The notes under the pieces: model-generated
Told to the model about the DNA's origin: nothing
The model's database searches: none
What the model saw: only the letters and a program-made list of their open reading frames with translations
Made by a program: the position numbers and the translations under genes
In this document: one piece after another, positions 54,301-62,823 of the stretch
How the letters are laid out: each line of letters opens with the position of its first letter
Position numbering within the stretch: the first letter of the stretch is position 1
NCBI GenBank assembly: GCA_030530315.1
Contig: JAUMVG010000007.1
Span: forward strand, 1-64,000
Length of the DNA: 64,000 nucleotides
Origin: Clostridia bacterium
GTDB taxonomy: Bacteria > Bacillota > Clostridia > Christensenellales > Aristaeellaceae
Reading direction: 5' to 3'

Positions 54301-55437
54301 TCAGCGCACGATAAACGCCGTGGGCATGTTGCGCGAACCCGTCAGCGTCACGCCATTGTTCAGGTAGCCGCCCTTGTAGTACATCAGCGACGAGGAGCCG
54401 CCGTCAAGGTTGATGGCGTTGATCGCGCCGTACTCCAGCATGATGCTGATCAAATCGGAGTAGGTCGCGCCCAGGCTGGAGGCCTGCCGGCCGTCGATCA
54501 CCAGCATCAGCACCGCGCCGTCCACCCGCTGGCCGATGGCCGTGCGGGGGTTCAGGCCGGAGCCCGCGCCCTTCACGTTGGCGGGCTCGCCGTTGACGAT
54601 CAGCTTCGGGCCGAAGGTCATGGCGTCGCGGATGCCCTTCTCCTTGGCCTCGCTCTCGGACATCTTGCCGATGATCAGGATGTTATCCTTGTTGAAACCC
54701 ACCGTGGCATAATCGCCGCTGACTCTGCCGGTGTGGCGCACCGTGCCCTCGGAGATGACCAGGCCGATGGGCTTGCCGCCGTTGCCGACGCCGCCGTCGT
54801 CCTCGAAGCCGCCGCCGTTGATGGCAGCCACGGCGTTATAGCGCTTGGCGATGTCCTTCAGCTGCAGGCCCTTCTGGCTGTTGAACTTGTCCCGGCACAC
54901 GCCGCAGGTCACACGGCTGGGGTCCTTCACCACCATCATGTAGCCCATGTAGGTGCCGCCCTTGACCTCGTAGACCTCGATCCCGTCCTCCGAGGAGAGC
55001 AGGTTCTCCGGCGTGGGGGTGGAGGCGGGCTGCACGGCCACCGGGCCGCCCTCCTGCGCCTCCGGCTGTTCCTCGGGCACGGGAGTGGCCTCCGCCGCCG
55101 GACCCGCGATGACGATCATCGACGTGTCCGTCTCGCTCTCCGACGCGGCCACGGAATTTCGGTCCAGGATCTCCTGGAACTCCGCATTGCTGTAGAAGAT
55201 GTGGGGCACGAACTTCAGCGCGCTGGTCTCCTGCATGGAGACCGTCAGCAGGTCGCCCACCGTCTGGGAGGGGCCCCGGAAGGCGGCGTAGCCCGCGCTG
55301 AGCGCGGCCACCAGCACCAGGCCGATCACCGTCAGCACGCTGAGGGTGCTGCGCCAGGCGATCCTGCGAATGCGGCGGCGACGGCGGCGCTGGGCCTTCG
55401 TCAGCTTCTTTGTGGTCCGCTTGCTCTTTGACTGCAT
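54301..55437 (-). CDS. Membrane-anchored phosphodiester glycosidase (NAGPA domain), copy 2
   Basis: The protein has 378 residues. An Arg/Lys-rich tail and one membrane segment (about 28-52) anchor it. The C-terminal NAGPA domain shows AAINGGGF, NPRTAIGQ, VIDGRQASSLGATYSDL and INLDGGSSSLMYY. This domain cleaves sugar-phosphodiester bonds in the family's founding member; bacterial roles are in surface polymers. It is paralogous to 56607-57914, forming the second half of a duplicated gene pair. Confidence 0.88.
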   Translation of the reverse strand: MQSKSKRTTKKLTKAQRRRRRRIRRIAWRSTLSVLTVIGLVLVAALSAGYAAFRGPSQTVGDLLTVSMQETSALKFVPHIFYSNAEFQEILDRNSVAASESETDTSMIVIAGPAAEATPVPEEQPEAQEGGPVAVQPASTPTPENLLSSEDGIEVYEVKGGTYMGYMMVVKDPSRVTCGVCRDKFNSQKGLQLKDIAKRYNAVAAINGGGFEDDGGVGNGGKPIGLVISEGTVRHTGRVSGDYATVGFNKDNILIIGKMSESEAKEKGIRDAMTFGPKLIVNGEPANVKGAGSGLNPRTAIGQRVDGAVLMLVIDGRQASSLGATYSDLISIMLEYGAINAINLDGGSSSLMYYKGGYLNNGVTLTGSRNMPTAFIVR

Positions 55438-55475
55438 GTTTCAATGACCTCCGATGGTCCGATACTTTCCAATCA

Positions 55476-56594
55476 TCAGTTGAACACAATATTGTACAGC
55501 TTGCCCTCGCCCTTGCGGCGCACGATGCACAGCGTGTAGGCCGTGGGATAGACGTAGTCGTTCTCCCGGCGGCTGGTCAGCACGAAGTTGAACTCCACCC
55601 GGCAGGTGAAGCAGTCCTCCGACAGCACGTAGAACTCCGACACCACAGCGTTGTTGATGGAGGAGGTCTTATGGCTGGGCGCCCAGGAGTTGCTGAATTT
55701 CTTCAGGATCTTCTCCGCCGGGGAATCCGAAAGCACGTTGCTGAGAATCGCGCCGCGGGACAGGTCCTTCGCCGTGTACTTGGCGATCCGCTCCCCCAGC
55801 TTGATCACCGCCTGGCCGTACTTTTCCCGGAACTCGGTGTTCTCCGGCACTGGGCAGGTCCAGCGGTTCTCGCCGTCGGGCTTCAACTCCACCGCCTCGC
55901 CGGTCGGCGCGGTCACGACGATGTTCGGGGACTCATTCTCACTGTCAAAGCCGTACTCCGTCAGCGTCGGCGCGGCCACCCCGGAGGGCAGGAAGTCCTC
56001 CGGCAGCACCGACTTCGCCGCCACGACCACGTTCTCCTCGGTCAGCGCCTCGCCGTCCACGGTCACGGTGTAGCCGGTGGGCACCTCCACGCGGTAGGCC
56101 GCCGCCACGGGGTCGCCCTCCGCGCCGCTGCCCTTCAGCACCACGTTGGTGGTCACACTGCCCGGCTTCCACAGCCGGTTGCCATGGCCGGTGGTCTCGC
56201 CACTGGGCACCAGCGTGAACGAGGCGAAGCGCTCGCCGTCCAGAGTCACGCCGTAGTGCTTTTCGTCGGCGTTGGAGGAAAAGGCCGCCCGCCAGGCGAT
56301 GGCCTTGCCCGCGGTCAGTTCCTTCATGCGCTCCACGTAGAAGTTCATGTCCCCGCCGGAGATGTCCTGGGCGGAGGTGTCCATGGCATAGAGGCTGGCG
56401 TAGTCCGAGATCTCGAACAGCCGCACCACCTGCTCCGCCACGTGCACGGGCTGGGCGGTCTCATAGTCCTTCACCACGCCGTTCAGCCACGCCAGGCCGA
56501 TGGCCACGGCGACCAGCGCCAGGGCCACCAGCGCGAAATACACCCGGTAGAACGTGCTGCTCAGGATGCCCGCCTTTTTCTTTTTCTTGTCCAT
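55476..56594 (-). CDS. Membrane-anchored partner protein, copy 1, unknown family
   Basis: The protein has 372 residues with the same layout as the 53124-54290 product: Lys-rich tail, one membrane segment (about 12-34) and an extracellular region with SGGDMNFYVERMKELTAG, LVPSGETTGHG and the SEDCFTCRVEF motif with two cysteines near the end. It lacks the Glu/Pro linker of copy 2. It lies 12 bases after the glycosidase stop. Confidence 0.8.
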   Translation of the reverse strand: MDKKKKKAGILSSTFYRVYFALVALALVAVAIGLAWLNGVVKDYETAQPVHVAEQVVRLFEISDYASLYAMDTSAQDISGGDMNFYVERMKELTAGKAIAWRAAFSSNADEKHYGVTLDGERFASFTLVPSGETTGHGNRLWKPGSVTTNVVLKGSGAEGDPVAAAYRVEVPTGYTVTVDGEALTEENVVVAAKSVLPEDFLPSGVAAPTLTEYGFDSENESPNIVVTAPTGEAVELKPDGENRWTCPVPENTEFREKYGQAVIKLGERIAKYTAKDLSRGAILSNVLSDSPAEKILKKFSNSWAPSHKTSSINNAVVSEFYVLSEDCFTCRVEFNFVLTSRRENDYVYPTAYTLCIVRRKGEGKLYNIVFN

Positions 56595-56606
56595 GGAAAC
56601 CCTCCG

Positions 56607-57914
56607 TCAGCGCACGATGAACCCGGTGGGCAGCTCGCGCGATCCGGTCAGGAGAACCCCCTTGTTCAGGTATTCGCCCTTGTAGTACATCAGCGACGAG
56701 GAGCCGCCGTCCAGGTTGGCGGCGTTGATCGCGCCGTACTCCAGCAGCACGCTGATCTCGTCGGCGTAGGTCGCGCCGAGGCTGGAGGCCTGGCGGCCGT
56801 CAATCACCAGCATCAGCACCGCGCCGTCCGCCCGCTGGCCGATGGCCGTGCGAGGGTTCAGGCCGGAGCTGGAGCCGGAAACCGCCGCGGCCTCGCCGTT
56901 GATCACCAGCGCCGGACCAAAGGCCAGCGCGTCCCGCAGGCCCTTCTTCAGGGCCTCCTCCGAGGTCATCTTGCCGATGATCAGCACGTTGTCCTGGTTG
57001 AAGCCCATCACGATGTTGTGGTCAGAATTGACGCTGGCCTTGTTCAGCACCTCGCCGTTGGAGATGACCAGTCCCAGGGGACGGCCGCCGTTGCCCAGGC
57101 CGCCGCTGTCGGAGAAGCCGCCGCCGTTGATGGCCGCCACGGCGTTGTAGCGCTCGGCGATCTCATGCAGCTTCAGGCCCGGCTTGGAGCTGAAGTTCTC
57201 CCGGCAAACGCCGCAGGTCACGCGGCTCGGGTCCTGCACGATCATCATCCAGCCGTTGTAGGTCGCGCCGTGCACCTCGTAGATCTCGATGCCGTCCTCA
57301 GAGGACACCAGGTTCTCCGGAGACGGGGTGCTCTGGGGCGCCGCGTCCGCCGAGCCCGGCTCGGGCGTCGGTCCGGCGATCACGATCATGGAGGCGTCGG
57401 TCTCATCCTCGAACTCGGCCACCTCGTTGCGGGCGACGATCGCCTCCACTTCGGCGGCGCTGTAGTAGATGCGCGGCACGAATTTCAGGGCGCTGGTCTC
57501 CAGCATGGAGACCGTCAACAGGTCGCCCAGGCTCTGGGAGGGACCCCTGAAGCCGATGTACCCGGCGCCGAGGGCCGCCACCAGCACGATGCCGATCACC
57601 GTCAGCACGGACAGGCCCGCGCGCCAGGCCACACGCTTCGCCGCGGCCTTGCGCTTCCTGGCGGAACGCTTGCCGGAGGTCTTCTTTGCCGCAGGCTTTC
57701 CCGCCGCCTGCTTCACCGCGGGTTTCCCGGAAGCCACCCGCTTCGCGGCGGGCTTCTTCGCGGCGTCCACGGCCTTCGCGCCCGTGGAGCCCGCGTGCTT
57801 CGCCTGCCCGGGCTGGGCGGCGCGCTTCGCCGCGTCCTGCGCGGCGGGGCGGCTGCTCTGCGCCGCGCTGCCCGCGGCGTGCCTGCCCTGCGCCTGTGAA
57901 GGTTTCTCCTGCAT
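56607..57914 (-). CDS. Membrane-anchored phosphodiester glycosidase (NAGPA domain), copy 1
   Basis: The protein has 435 residues. The first 100 residues are a histone-like Lys/Ala/Pro tail (KKPAAKRVASGKP, AAGKPAAKK), much longer than in copy 2. A membrane segment and the NAGPA domain follow, with AAINGGGFSDSGG, NPRTAIGQ, VIDGRQASSLGATYADE and NLDGGSSSLMYY. The start at 57914 is preferred because GGAGGG lies ten bases upstream; an earlier in-frame ATG at 57932 has only a weak site. It opens the four-gene operon of two glycosidase-partner pairs. Confidence 0.87.
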   Translation of the reverse strand: MQEKPSQAQGRHAAGSAAQSSRPAAQDAAKRAAQPGQAKHAGSTGAKAVDAAKKPAAKRVASGKPAVKQAAGKPAAKKTSGKRSARKRKAAAKRVAWRAGLSVLTVIGIVLVAALGAGYIGFRGPSQSLGDLLTVSMLETSALKFVPRIYYSAAEVEAIVARNEVAEFEDETDASMIVIAGPTPEPGSADAAPQSTPSPENLVSSEDGIEIYEVHGATYNGWMMIVQDPSRVTCGVCRENFSSKPGLKLHEIAERYNAVAAINGGGFSDSGGLGNGGRPLGLVISNGEVLNKASVNSDHNIVMGFNQDNVLIIGKMTSEEALKKGLRDALAFGPALVINGEAAAVSGSSSGLNPRTAIGQRADGAVLMLVIDGRQASSLGATYADEISVLLEYGAINAANLDGGSSSLMYYKGEYLNKGVLLTGSRELPTGFIVR

Positions 57915-57964
57915 TCCGTCACTGCCCTCCATGTCGGCATTTTCCCAATTTCACATACTCTATT

Positions 57965-57973
57965 ATTGTACCA
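57965..57973 (-). promoter_or_regulatory. Extended -10 promoter of the duplicated glycosidase operon
   Basis: TGGTACAAT on the minus strand, about 50 bases before the start. No good -35 box is seen at 17 bases. Confidence 0.5.
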
Positions 57974-58032
57974 TTGCAACGTCGCATTTTGGTTGTCATA
58001 ATGTTAACGTTATTGTAGGCTTACACAAAACG

Positions 58033-58057
58033 GGCCCGCGCCTGAAAGGCACGGGCC
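58033..58057. terminator. Bidirectional terminator near 58.04 kb
   Basis: GGCCCGCGCC/GGCACGGGCC stem with one mismatch. TTTTGTG follows on the minus strand and GCATTTTT on the plus strand. It ends the SDR transcript. Confidence 0.7.
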
Positions 58058-58159
58058 GCATTTTTGGGATTGTACATGATTAGCGGGTCGGCGGGTTCTG
58101 TTGCCACAGGCCTAGCGAAGCGTTCAGCAACACGCCGACAAGCATTCAGAGACTGCGGT

Positions 58160-59035
58160 TTACTTCAGCATCACCTGGCCGCCGGTCACAGGAATGGCCT
58201 GGCCGGTCTCGTACTTCTGCTCCACGCAGTAGAAGATGGCCTTCGCCACGTCCGCCGGGAAGCAGCCGCGGTTCATGGGCACCTTGGCCATGTAGTACCT
58301 GCGCACGTCCTCGACGGTCTTGGCACCGGGCACCTTGCCCGCGTTCAGGTACTGCACGAACAGGCCGCGCTCCGGGTCGGACCACAGCGGGCCGTCCAGG
58401 TAGTTGCCGGGGCAGATGGCGTTGACCTTGATGTTGTAGGGGCACAGCTCCAGGGCGAAGCTCTGGGTCAGGCCGATGCCGCCGAACTTGGAGCCGGCGT
58501 AGGCGTAGTTGTTCTTGCTGCCCTCCAGGCCGGACTTGGAGTTGATGGTGATGATGTCGCCGAACCACTCCGCGTCCGCCTCGTGCTCGGCCTCCATGAT
58601 GGCCGCGGCGTACTTGGCGCACAGGAAATAGCCGGTGTAGTTGATGTTGGTCACGAAGTCGAAGGTCTTCTTCTCCAGCTCGATCAGGTTGCCGGCCTTG
58701 GCGACGCCCGCGTTGCTGACCAGGATATCCAGGCCGCCGAACTGCTCCACGGTCTGCTGCACCATCTTCGCCACGCTCTCCTCGTCGGTCACGTTGACCT
58801 CCACGGCGGCGGCGTGGGCTCCCAGCTCGTCGGCGACGGCCTGGGCGCCGGGCAGGTTCATGTCCGCGATCACGACGGTCGCGCCTTCACGGTGCATCTC
58901 CTCGGCGATGCCCTTGCCGAAGCCCTGCGCCGCGCCGGTGACGATGGCGATCTTGCCCGCCAGGCGGCCCTCGGTTTCAGGGCGCTTGGCGATGTTTTCC
59001 TTCGCGATGGCCTGCCATTTGCTCATATCGATCAT
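58160..59035 (-). CDS. SDR oxidoreductase, sorbitol-6-phosphate 2-dehydrogenase-like
   Basis: The protein has 291 residues. The cofactor motif TGAAQGFG, the NAG motif in LVSNAGVA and the catalytic S, Y and K (INSKSG, YAGSKFG) are present. The segment CPGNYLDGPLWSDPERGLFVQYL and the end ETGQAIPVTGGQVMLK match the sorbitol-6-phosphate dehydrogenase branch, which converts sorbitol-6-phosphate to fructose-6-phosphate. No PTS or sorbitol genes are nearby, so the substrate is unproven. AAGGGG lies eight bases before the ATG. Confidence 0.83.
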   Translation of the reverse strand: MIDMSKWQAIAKENIAKRPETEGRLAGKIAIVTGAAQGFGKGIAEEMHREGATVVIADMNLPGAQAVADELGAHAAAVEVNVTDEESVAKMVQQTVEQFGGLDILVSNAGVAKAGNLIELEKKTFDFVTNINYTGYFLCAKYAAAIMEAEHEADAEWFGDIITINSKSGLEGSKNNYAYAGSKFGGIGLTQSFALELCPYNIKVNAICPGNYLDGPLWSDPERGLFVQYLNAGKVPGAKTVEDVRRYYMAKVPMNRGCFPADVAKAIFYCVEQKYETGQAIPVTGGQVMLK

Positions 59036-59070
59036 TGGAATCACCCCTTGAGTGTATTTTAGTCACGTCT

Positions 59071-59076
59071 ATTATA
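59071..59076 (-). promoter_or_regulatory. -10 box of the SDR gene
   Basis: TATAAT on the minus strand, 35 bases before the start; the -35 region (TGGTAT) is weak. Confidence 0.5.
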
Positions 59077-59117
59077 CATGATCGCACTCCAAAATACCAT
59101 ACCCGGAGCCATATTTT

Positions 59118-59807
59118 TCAGGGCCGCACCAGGTCCACCGGCACCGGCGCATCGATCCCGGCAAAGCCGGGCCGCACCTCGCAGTCCACCGCCAGGACCT
59201 CCACGCCGGCGTCCCGGGCCGCGATCAGCGCCTCGCCGAACTCCGGCTGGGTGTCCCAGTTGGGCCGGAACACCTTCACGCCCTTCATCTGGATCACCAC
59301 CAGCACCGCGCAGCGGCAGCCCTGCCGCGCCAGAGCGGTCAGCCCCCGCACATGCTTGAGCCCCCTCAGCGTGGGGGCGTCGGGAAAGCGGGCCACGCCG
59401 CTCTCCTCCAGCGTGCAGCCCTTGACCTCGATGTACACGGGCCTGCCATCCTGCCTGGCGGCGAAGTCGAAGCGGGAATCCCCCGCCGTGACCTCCGACC
59501 GCAGGTTTTCCAGCGGCCCCAGCCCGCCCCCGGACAGCCACTCCCCCGCCATGCGGTTCGGAGCCATGGAGTCCATGTTGACCAGCCTGCCGCCCGCCTT
59601 GACCACGGCCACCAGGTCGTAGAGGGTCTTTCTTGCCGGATTGCCGGACTTCTCCAGGAAAACCCGATTGCCCTTGACCAGAAGCTCCGCGCAGCGGCCC
59701 GTGTTCTTCACGTGCACGCGCTCGACCCGCCCGTCCAGCTCGACCTCCGCCACGAAGCGGTTCAGGCGGCGCAGGAAGGCCGCCTCGACGACATTGGCAT
59801 AGCGCAT
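59118..59807 (-). CDS. sfsA: SfsA family protein (sugar fermentation stimulation homologue)
   Basis: The protein has 229 residues. It shows an N-terminal OB-like part (RFVAEVELDGRVERVHVKNTGRCAELL) and a nuclease-like part with D-F-A and YIEVKGCTLE, the E-x-K core of the family. SfsA proteins bind DNA; the physiological role is unclear. The start at 59807 lies two bases upstream-side of the deaminase stop, so both are co-transcribed. Confidence 0.92.
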   Translation of the reverse strand: MRYANVVEAAFLRRLNRFVAEVELDGRVERVHVKNTGRCAELLVKGNRVFLEKSGNPARKTLYDLVAVVKAGGRLVNMDSMAPNRMAGEWLSGGGLGPLENLRSEVTAGDSRFDFAARQDGRPVYIEVKGCTLEESGVARFPDAPTLRGLKHVRGLTALARQGCRCAVLVVIQMKGVKVFRPNWDTQPEFGEALIAARDAGVEVLAVDCEVRPGFAGIDAPVPVDLVRP

Positions 59808-59809
59808 GG

Positions 59810-60223
59810 CTACTTCTTCGCCGCGCCGGGTTGGATCCACCACTCCGGGGTCAGCTCGCCCAGGGTCGTCTCCCGGCCCGCTTCCATGTCCATCATGATG
59901 CGGATGGAGGGATAGTCGTCGGGCATCAGCTGCACCATCAGCTCCCGGCAGGCCCCACAGGGCGCGCCGCTGGTGCCGTCGGGCAGTATGGCCAGCACGC
60001 GCTCGATCTCCTGCTCGCCATTCGTGAGCATGTTGAAAATGGCGTTGCGCTCGGCGCAGATGCCCAGCGTGGAGCAGGTGTCCACGCAAATGCCGGTGTA
60101 GATCCTGCCGGACCGGGAACGAATGGCCGCGGACACCTCGCCGCAGGTCACGTAATCGGAGACGCGCCGCTCCCGGCGCACCGCCTTCGCGGCGTCGTAC
60201 ATCTCCCGCCAGATTGCATCCAT
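59810..60223 (-). CDS. Cytidine deaminase-like zinc enzyme
   Basis: The protein has 137 residues. The zinc site is C56 with catalytic E58 in CAERNAIF, plus C89 and C92 in PCGACRE. It deaminates cytidine or a related base. The C-terminal part differs from housekeeping Cdd and resembles the blasticidin-S-deaminase-like branch. AAGGAGGG lies seven bases before the start at 60223; a longer frame has no site. Confidence 0.88.
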   Translation of the reverse strand: MDAIWREMYDAAKAVRRERRVSDYVTCGEVSAAIRSRSGRIYTGICVDTCSTLGICAERNAIFNMLTNGEQEIERVLAILPDGTSGAPCGACRELMVQLMPDDYPSIRIMMDMEAGRETTLGELTPEWWIQPGAAKK

Positions 60224-60304
60224 GACACAGCCCTCCTTGGCAATGATGAAGCGCCGGCCCGTCCCCGGGAGACCCCGGAGGCAGGCCGGCATGTTGGTAT
60301 CCGC

Positions 60305-62698
60305 TTAAGCTCTCAGCTCCGCGCCGAACTGGGCGTTCAGCGCCTTGAGCACCTTGTCCATGGTGGAATTGATCTCCTCGTCGGTCAGGGTGCGGTCCGG
60401 GGCGCGCAGCGTGATGGCGTAGGCCACGGACTTTTTGCCCCTGCCCAGCTTGTCGCCGCGGTAGATGTCGAACAGCTTCACATCCTCCAGCGTCTTGGCG
60501 GCGGCCTTGCGGATGGCGTCCATCATGGTGCCGGCGCCGACCTTCTCGTCCACGACCACCGCGATGTCGCGGCTCACCGCCGGGAACTTCGGCAGGGGCT
60601 TGATGCCATAGAAGGGCTTCTCCAGGGGCATCAGGGCGTCCAGGTCCACCTCGGCCACGTACACCCGCTTCGCGATGTCGAAGGCGCTCGCCACGTCGGG
60701 GTGGATCTCGCCCAGCGCCGCGATCTTCACGCCGTCCACGGTCATAACCGCCTTGCGGCCCGGGTGATAGTACGCGTCGCCCGCGGCCTCGATGGAGGCG
60801 GTGACGCCGAACTTCGCCAGCAGCCACACCACGATGTTCTTGACGGTGTAGAAGTCCACGCCCTCGCCGAAGGCACTGAGGCACAGCGCGGTCTTTTCGG
60901 TGGGCAGGTCGCCGGCCTTACCGGCGGGCACGAACACCCGGGAGAGCTCGAACAGCCTGCCGTCCATGTTGCCGCGGTTCATGTTGCCCGCCACGGTGTT
61001 CAGCATGCTGGGCACCAGGGTGGTGCGCATGACGGAGGTGTCCTCGCCCAGCGGGTTGCGCAGGGTGACGGTGTTGCGGCGGGGATCATCCCCGGCCAGG
61101 TTCAGCTTGTCGATCCACTTGGGGCTGATGAAGGAGTAATTCAGCGCCTCGAACAGGCCCATGCCCACCAGCGCGGCCTTCACCCGGTCGGCAAAGGCGG
61201 TCTTCTCGTCGCGGAAGCCGGGCATGGTCACGGCGTTCATCAGCGTGGATGGGATGTGCTCGTAGCCGTACATGCGCAGCACTTCCTCGGAGATGTCGGC
61301 CTCGCCGTCCATGTCCAGGCGGAAGGCCGGGATCTCGCAGTGCAGCGTGTCCTCGCCCACCAGGGTGGTGTCGATGTACAGCCGGTTCAGGATGTCCTCC
61401 ATGGTCTCGCCGGGCACGTCCACGCCGATGCGGCGGCAGATGCGCTTCACGCTGGCCTCGATCTCCACCGGAGCCTTCGGGTTCGGGTAGTGGTCATAGG
61501 CGCCGGGCACGACCTTGCCGCACTCCAGCATGTTCACCAGCATGCAGGCGCGGTCCAGCGCCTCCATGGTGGTCTCCGGGCAGACGCCCTTTTCGAAGCG
61601 GCCGCTGGACTCAGTGCGCACGCCCAGCTTGCGGGCGGTGATGCGGTTGTTGGCGCGCTCGAAGGCCGCGCACTCGAACAGCACGCAGGCGGTGTCGTCC
61701 ACGATCTCGGACTCCTCGCCGCCCATGATGCCGGCCAGGCCCGTGGCGTTCTCCTTGTCGGCGATGACCAGCATGCTCTCGTCCAGCACGTGCTCCTTGC
61801 CGTCCAGGGTGGTCAGGTGCTCGCCGGGCTTCGCGCGGCGCACCACGATGGTCTGCTCCTTTACCTTGCTCAGGTCGAAGGCATGCATCGGATGGCCGGT
61901 CTCCAGCATCACGAAGTTGGTGATGTCCACGATGTTGTTGATGGGCCGCACGCCCGCGCCGTAGAGGTACTCGCGCATCCACCTGGGGCTGGGACCGATC
62001 TTCACGTCGGTGATGACCCGGGCGCAGTAGCGCGGGCAGTTCTCGTCGTCCAGCACCTCGACCTTCGCGTAGTCGTCGAAGGTGCCCTTGCCGGTCTCCT
62101 CCACGGCGATCTCCGGCATCACGAAGTGCTCCTCCAGCACGGCGCTGGATTCCCGGGCGAGGCCCCAGACGGACAGGCAGTCCGGGCGGTTGGCCAGGAT
62201 CTCGAAGTCGACGATGTCGTCGCCGAGGCCGAAGACCTCCTTGACGTCGGTGCCGGGCTTCACGTCCTCGAAGATCTCGATGATGCCCTCGTCGCCAATG
62301 TGGGGGTACAGGCCCGCGGGCACGTCCAGCTCGGGGCCGGAGCACAGCATGCCCATGGACACCTCGCCGCGCATCTTGCCCTTTTTGATCTTGCCGCCGG
62401 GCAGGTGCGCGCCGTCCAGCGCAGCGGCCACCCGCATGCCCGCGTGCACGTTGGGCGCGCCGCAGACGATCTGGATGGGCTCTTCCTCGCCCACGTCCAC
62501 CATGCAGATGTGCAGATGGTCGGAATTGGGATGCGCCACGCAGGACACCACATAGCCCACGACCACCTTGTCGAACTGCGCGCCGGTCTTCTCGACGCCC
62601 TCGACGCCGGTGCCGGTCATGACCATGCGGGAGGCGTAGTCCTCCGCGCTCATGTTGATGTCCACATATTCCTTGAGCCACTTCATGGGCACTTTCAT
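60305..62698 (-). CDS. pheT: Phenylalanine-tRNA ligase, beta subunit
   Basis: The protein has 797 residues. Domains in order are the EMAP-like tRNA-binding domain (about 40-150), B3/B4, B5, the catalytic-like core and the C-terminal ferredoxin-fold anticodon-binding domain (about 705-797). With PheS it charges tRNA-Phe and edits mischarged Tyr. GGAGG lies upstream. Confidence 0.97.
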   Translation of the reverse strand: MKVPMKWLKEYVDINMSAEDYASRMVMTGTGVEGVEKTGAQFDKVVVGYVVSCVAHPNSDHLHICMVDVGEEEPIQIVCGAPNVHAGMRVAAALDGAHLPGGKIKKGKMRGEVSMGMLCSGPELDVPAGLYPHIGDEGIIEIFEDVKPGTDVKEVFGLGDDIVDFEILANRPDCLSVWGLARESSAVLEEHFVMPEIAVEETGKGTFDDYAKVEVLDDENCPRYCARVITDVKIGPSPRWMREYLYGAGVRPINNIVDITNFVMLETGHPMHAFDLSKVKEQTIVVRRAKPGEHLTTLDGKEHVLDESMLVIADKENATGLAGIMGGEESEIVDDTACVLFECAAFERANNRITARKLGVRTESSGRFEKGVCPETTMEALDRACMLVNMLECGKVVPGAYDHYPNPKAPVEIEASVKRICRRIGVDVPGETMEDILNRLYIDTTLVGEDTLHCEIPAFRLDMDGEADISEEVLRMYGYEHIPSTLMNAVTMPGFRDEKTAFADRVKAALVGMGLFEALNYSFISPKWIDKLNLAGDDPRRNTVTLRNPLGEDTSVMRTTLVPSMLNTVAGNMNRGNMDGRLFELSRVFVPAGKAGDLPTEKTALCLSAFGEGVDFYTVKNIVVWLLAKFGVTASIEAAGDAYYHPGRKAVMTVDGVKIAALGEIHPDVASAFDIAKRVYVAEVDLDALMPLEKPFYGIKPLPKFPAVSRDIAVVVDEKVGAGTMMDAIRKAAAKTLEDVKLFDIYRGDKLGRGKKSVAYAITLRAPDRTLTDEEINSTMDKVLKALNAQFGAELRA

Positions 62699-62740
62699 AA
62701 TTCAATCCTCCGTTTTCTGTTTGAGGGAATCTCTCGTCAA

Positions 62741-62820
62741 ATCAGGAATCAGAAATTAGAAATCAGGAATGAATGGCTGACGCGGTTTAATTTCCAATTT
62801 CCAATTCATAATTCCTAATT
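62741..62820. repeat. Inverted AT-rich repeat between pheS and pheT
   Basis: The left arm holds AATCAGGAATCAGAAATTAG and the right arm TTCCAATTTCC with ATAATTCCTAATT. It is related in style to the AATTGAGAATT repeats at 22753-22841. Confidence 0.6.
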
Positions 62821-62823
62821 ATC

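Noticed and set aside
60253..60300. A GCCGGCC/GGCCGGC hairpin between pheT and the deaminase gene as a terminator.
   Set aside because: No T-run follows on the minus strand and the deaminase gene starts directly beyond; termination cannot be supported.
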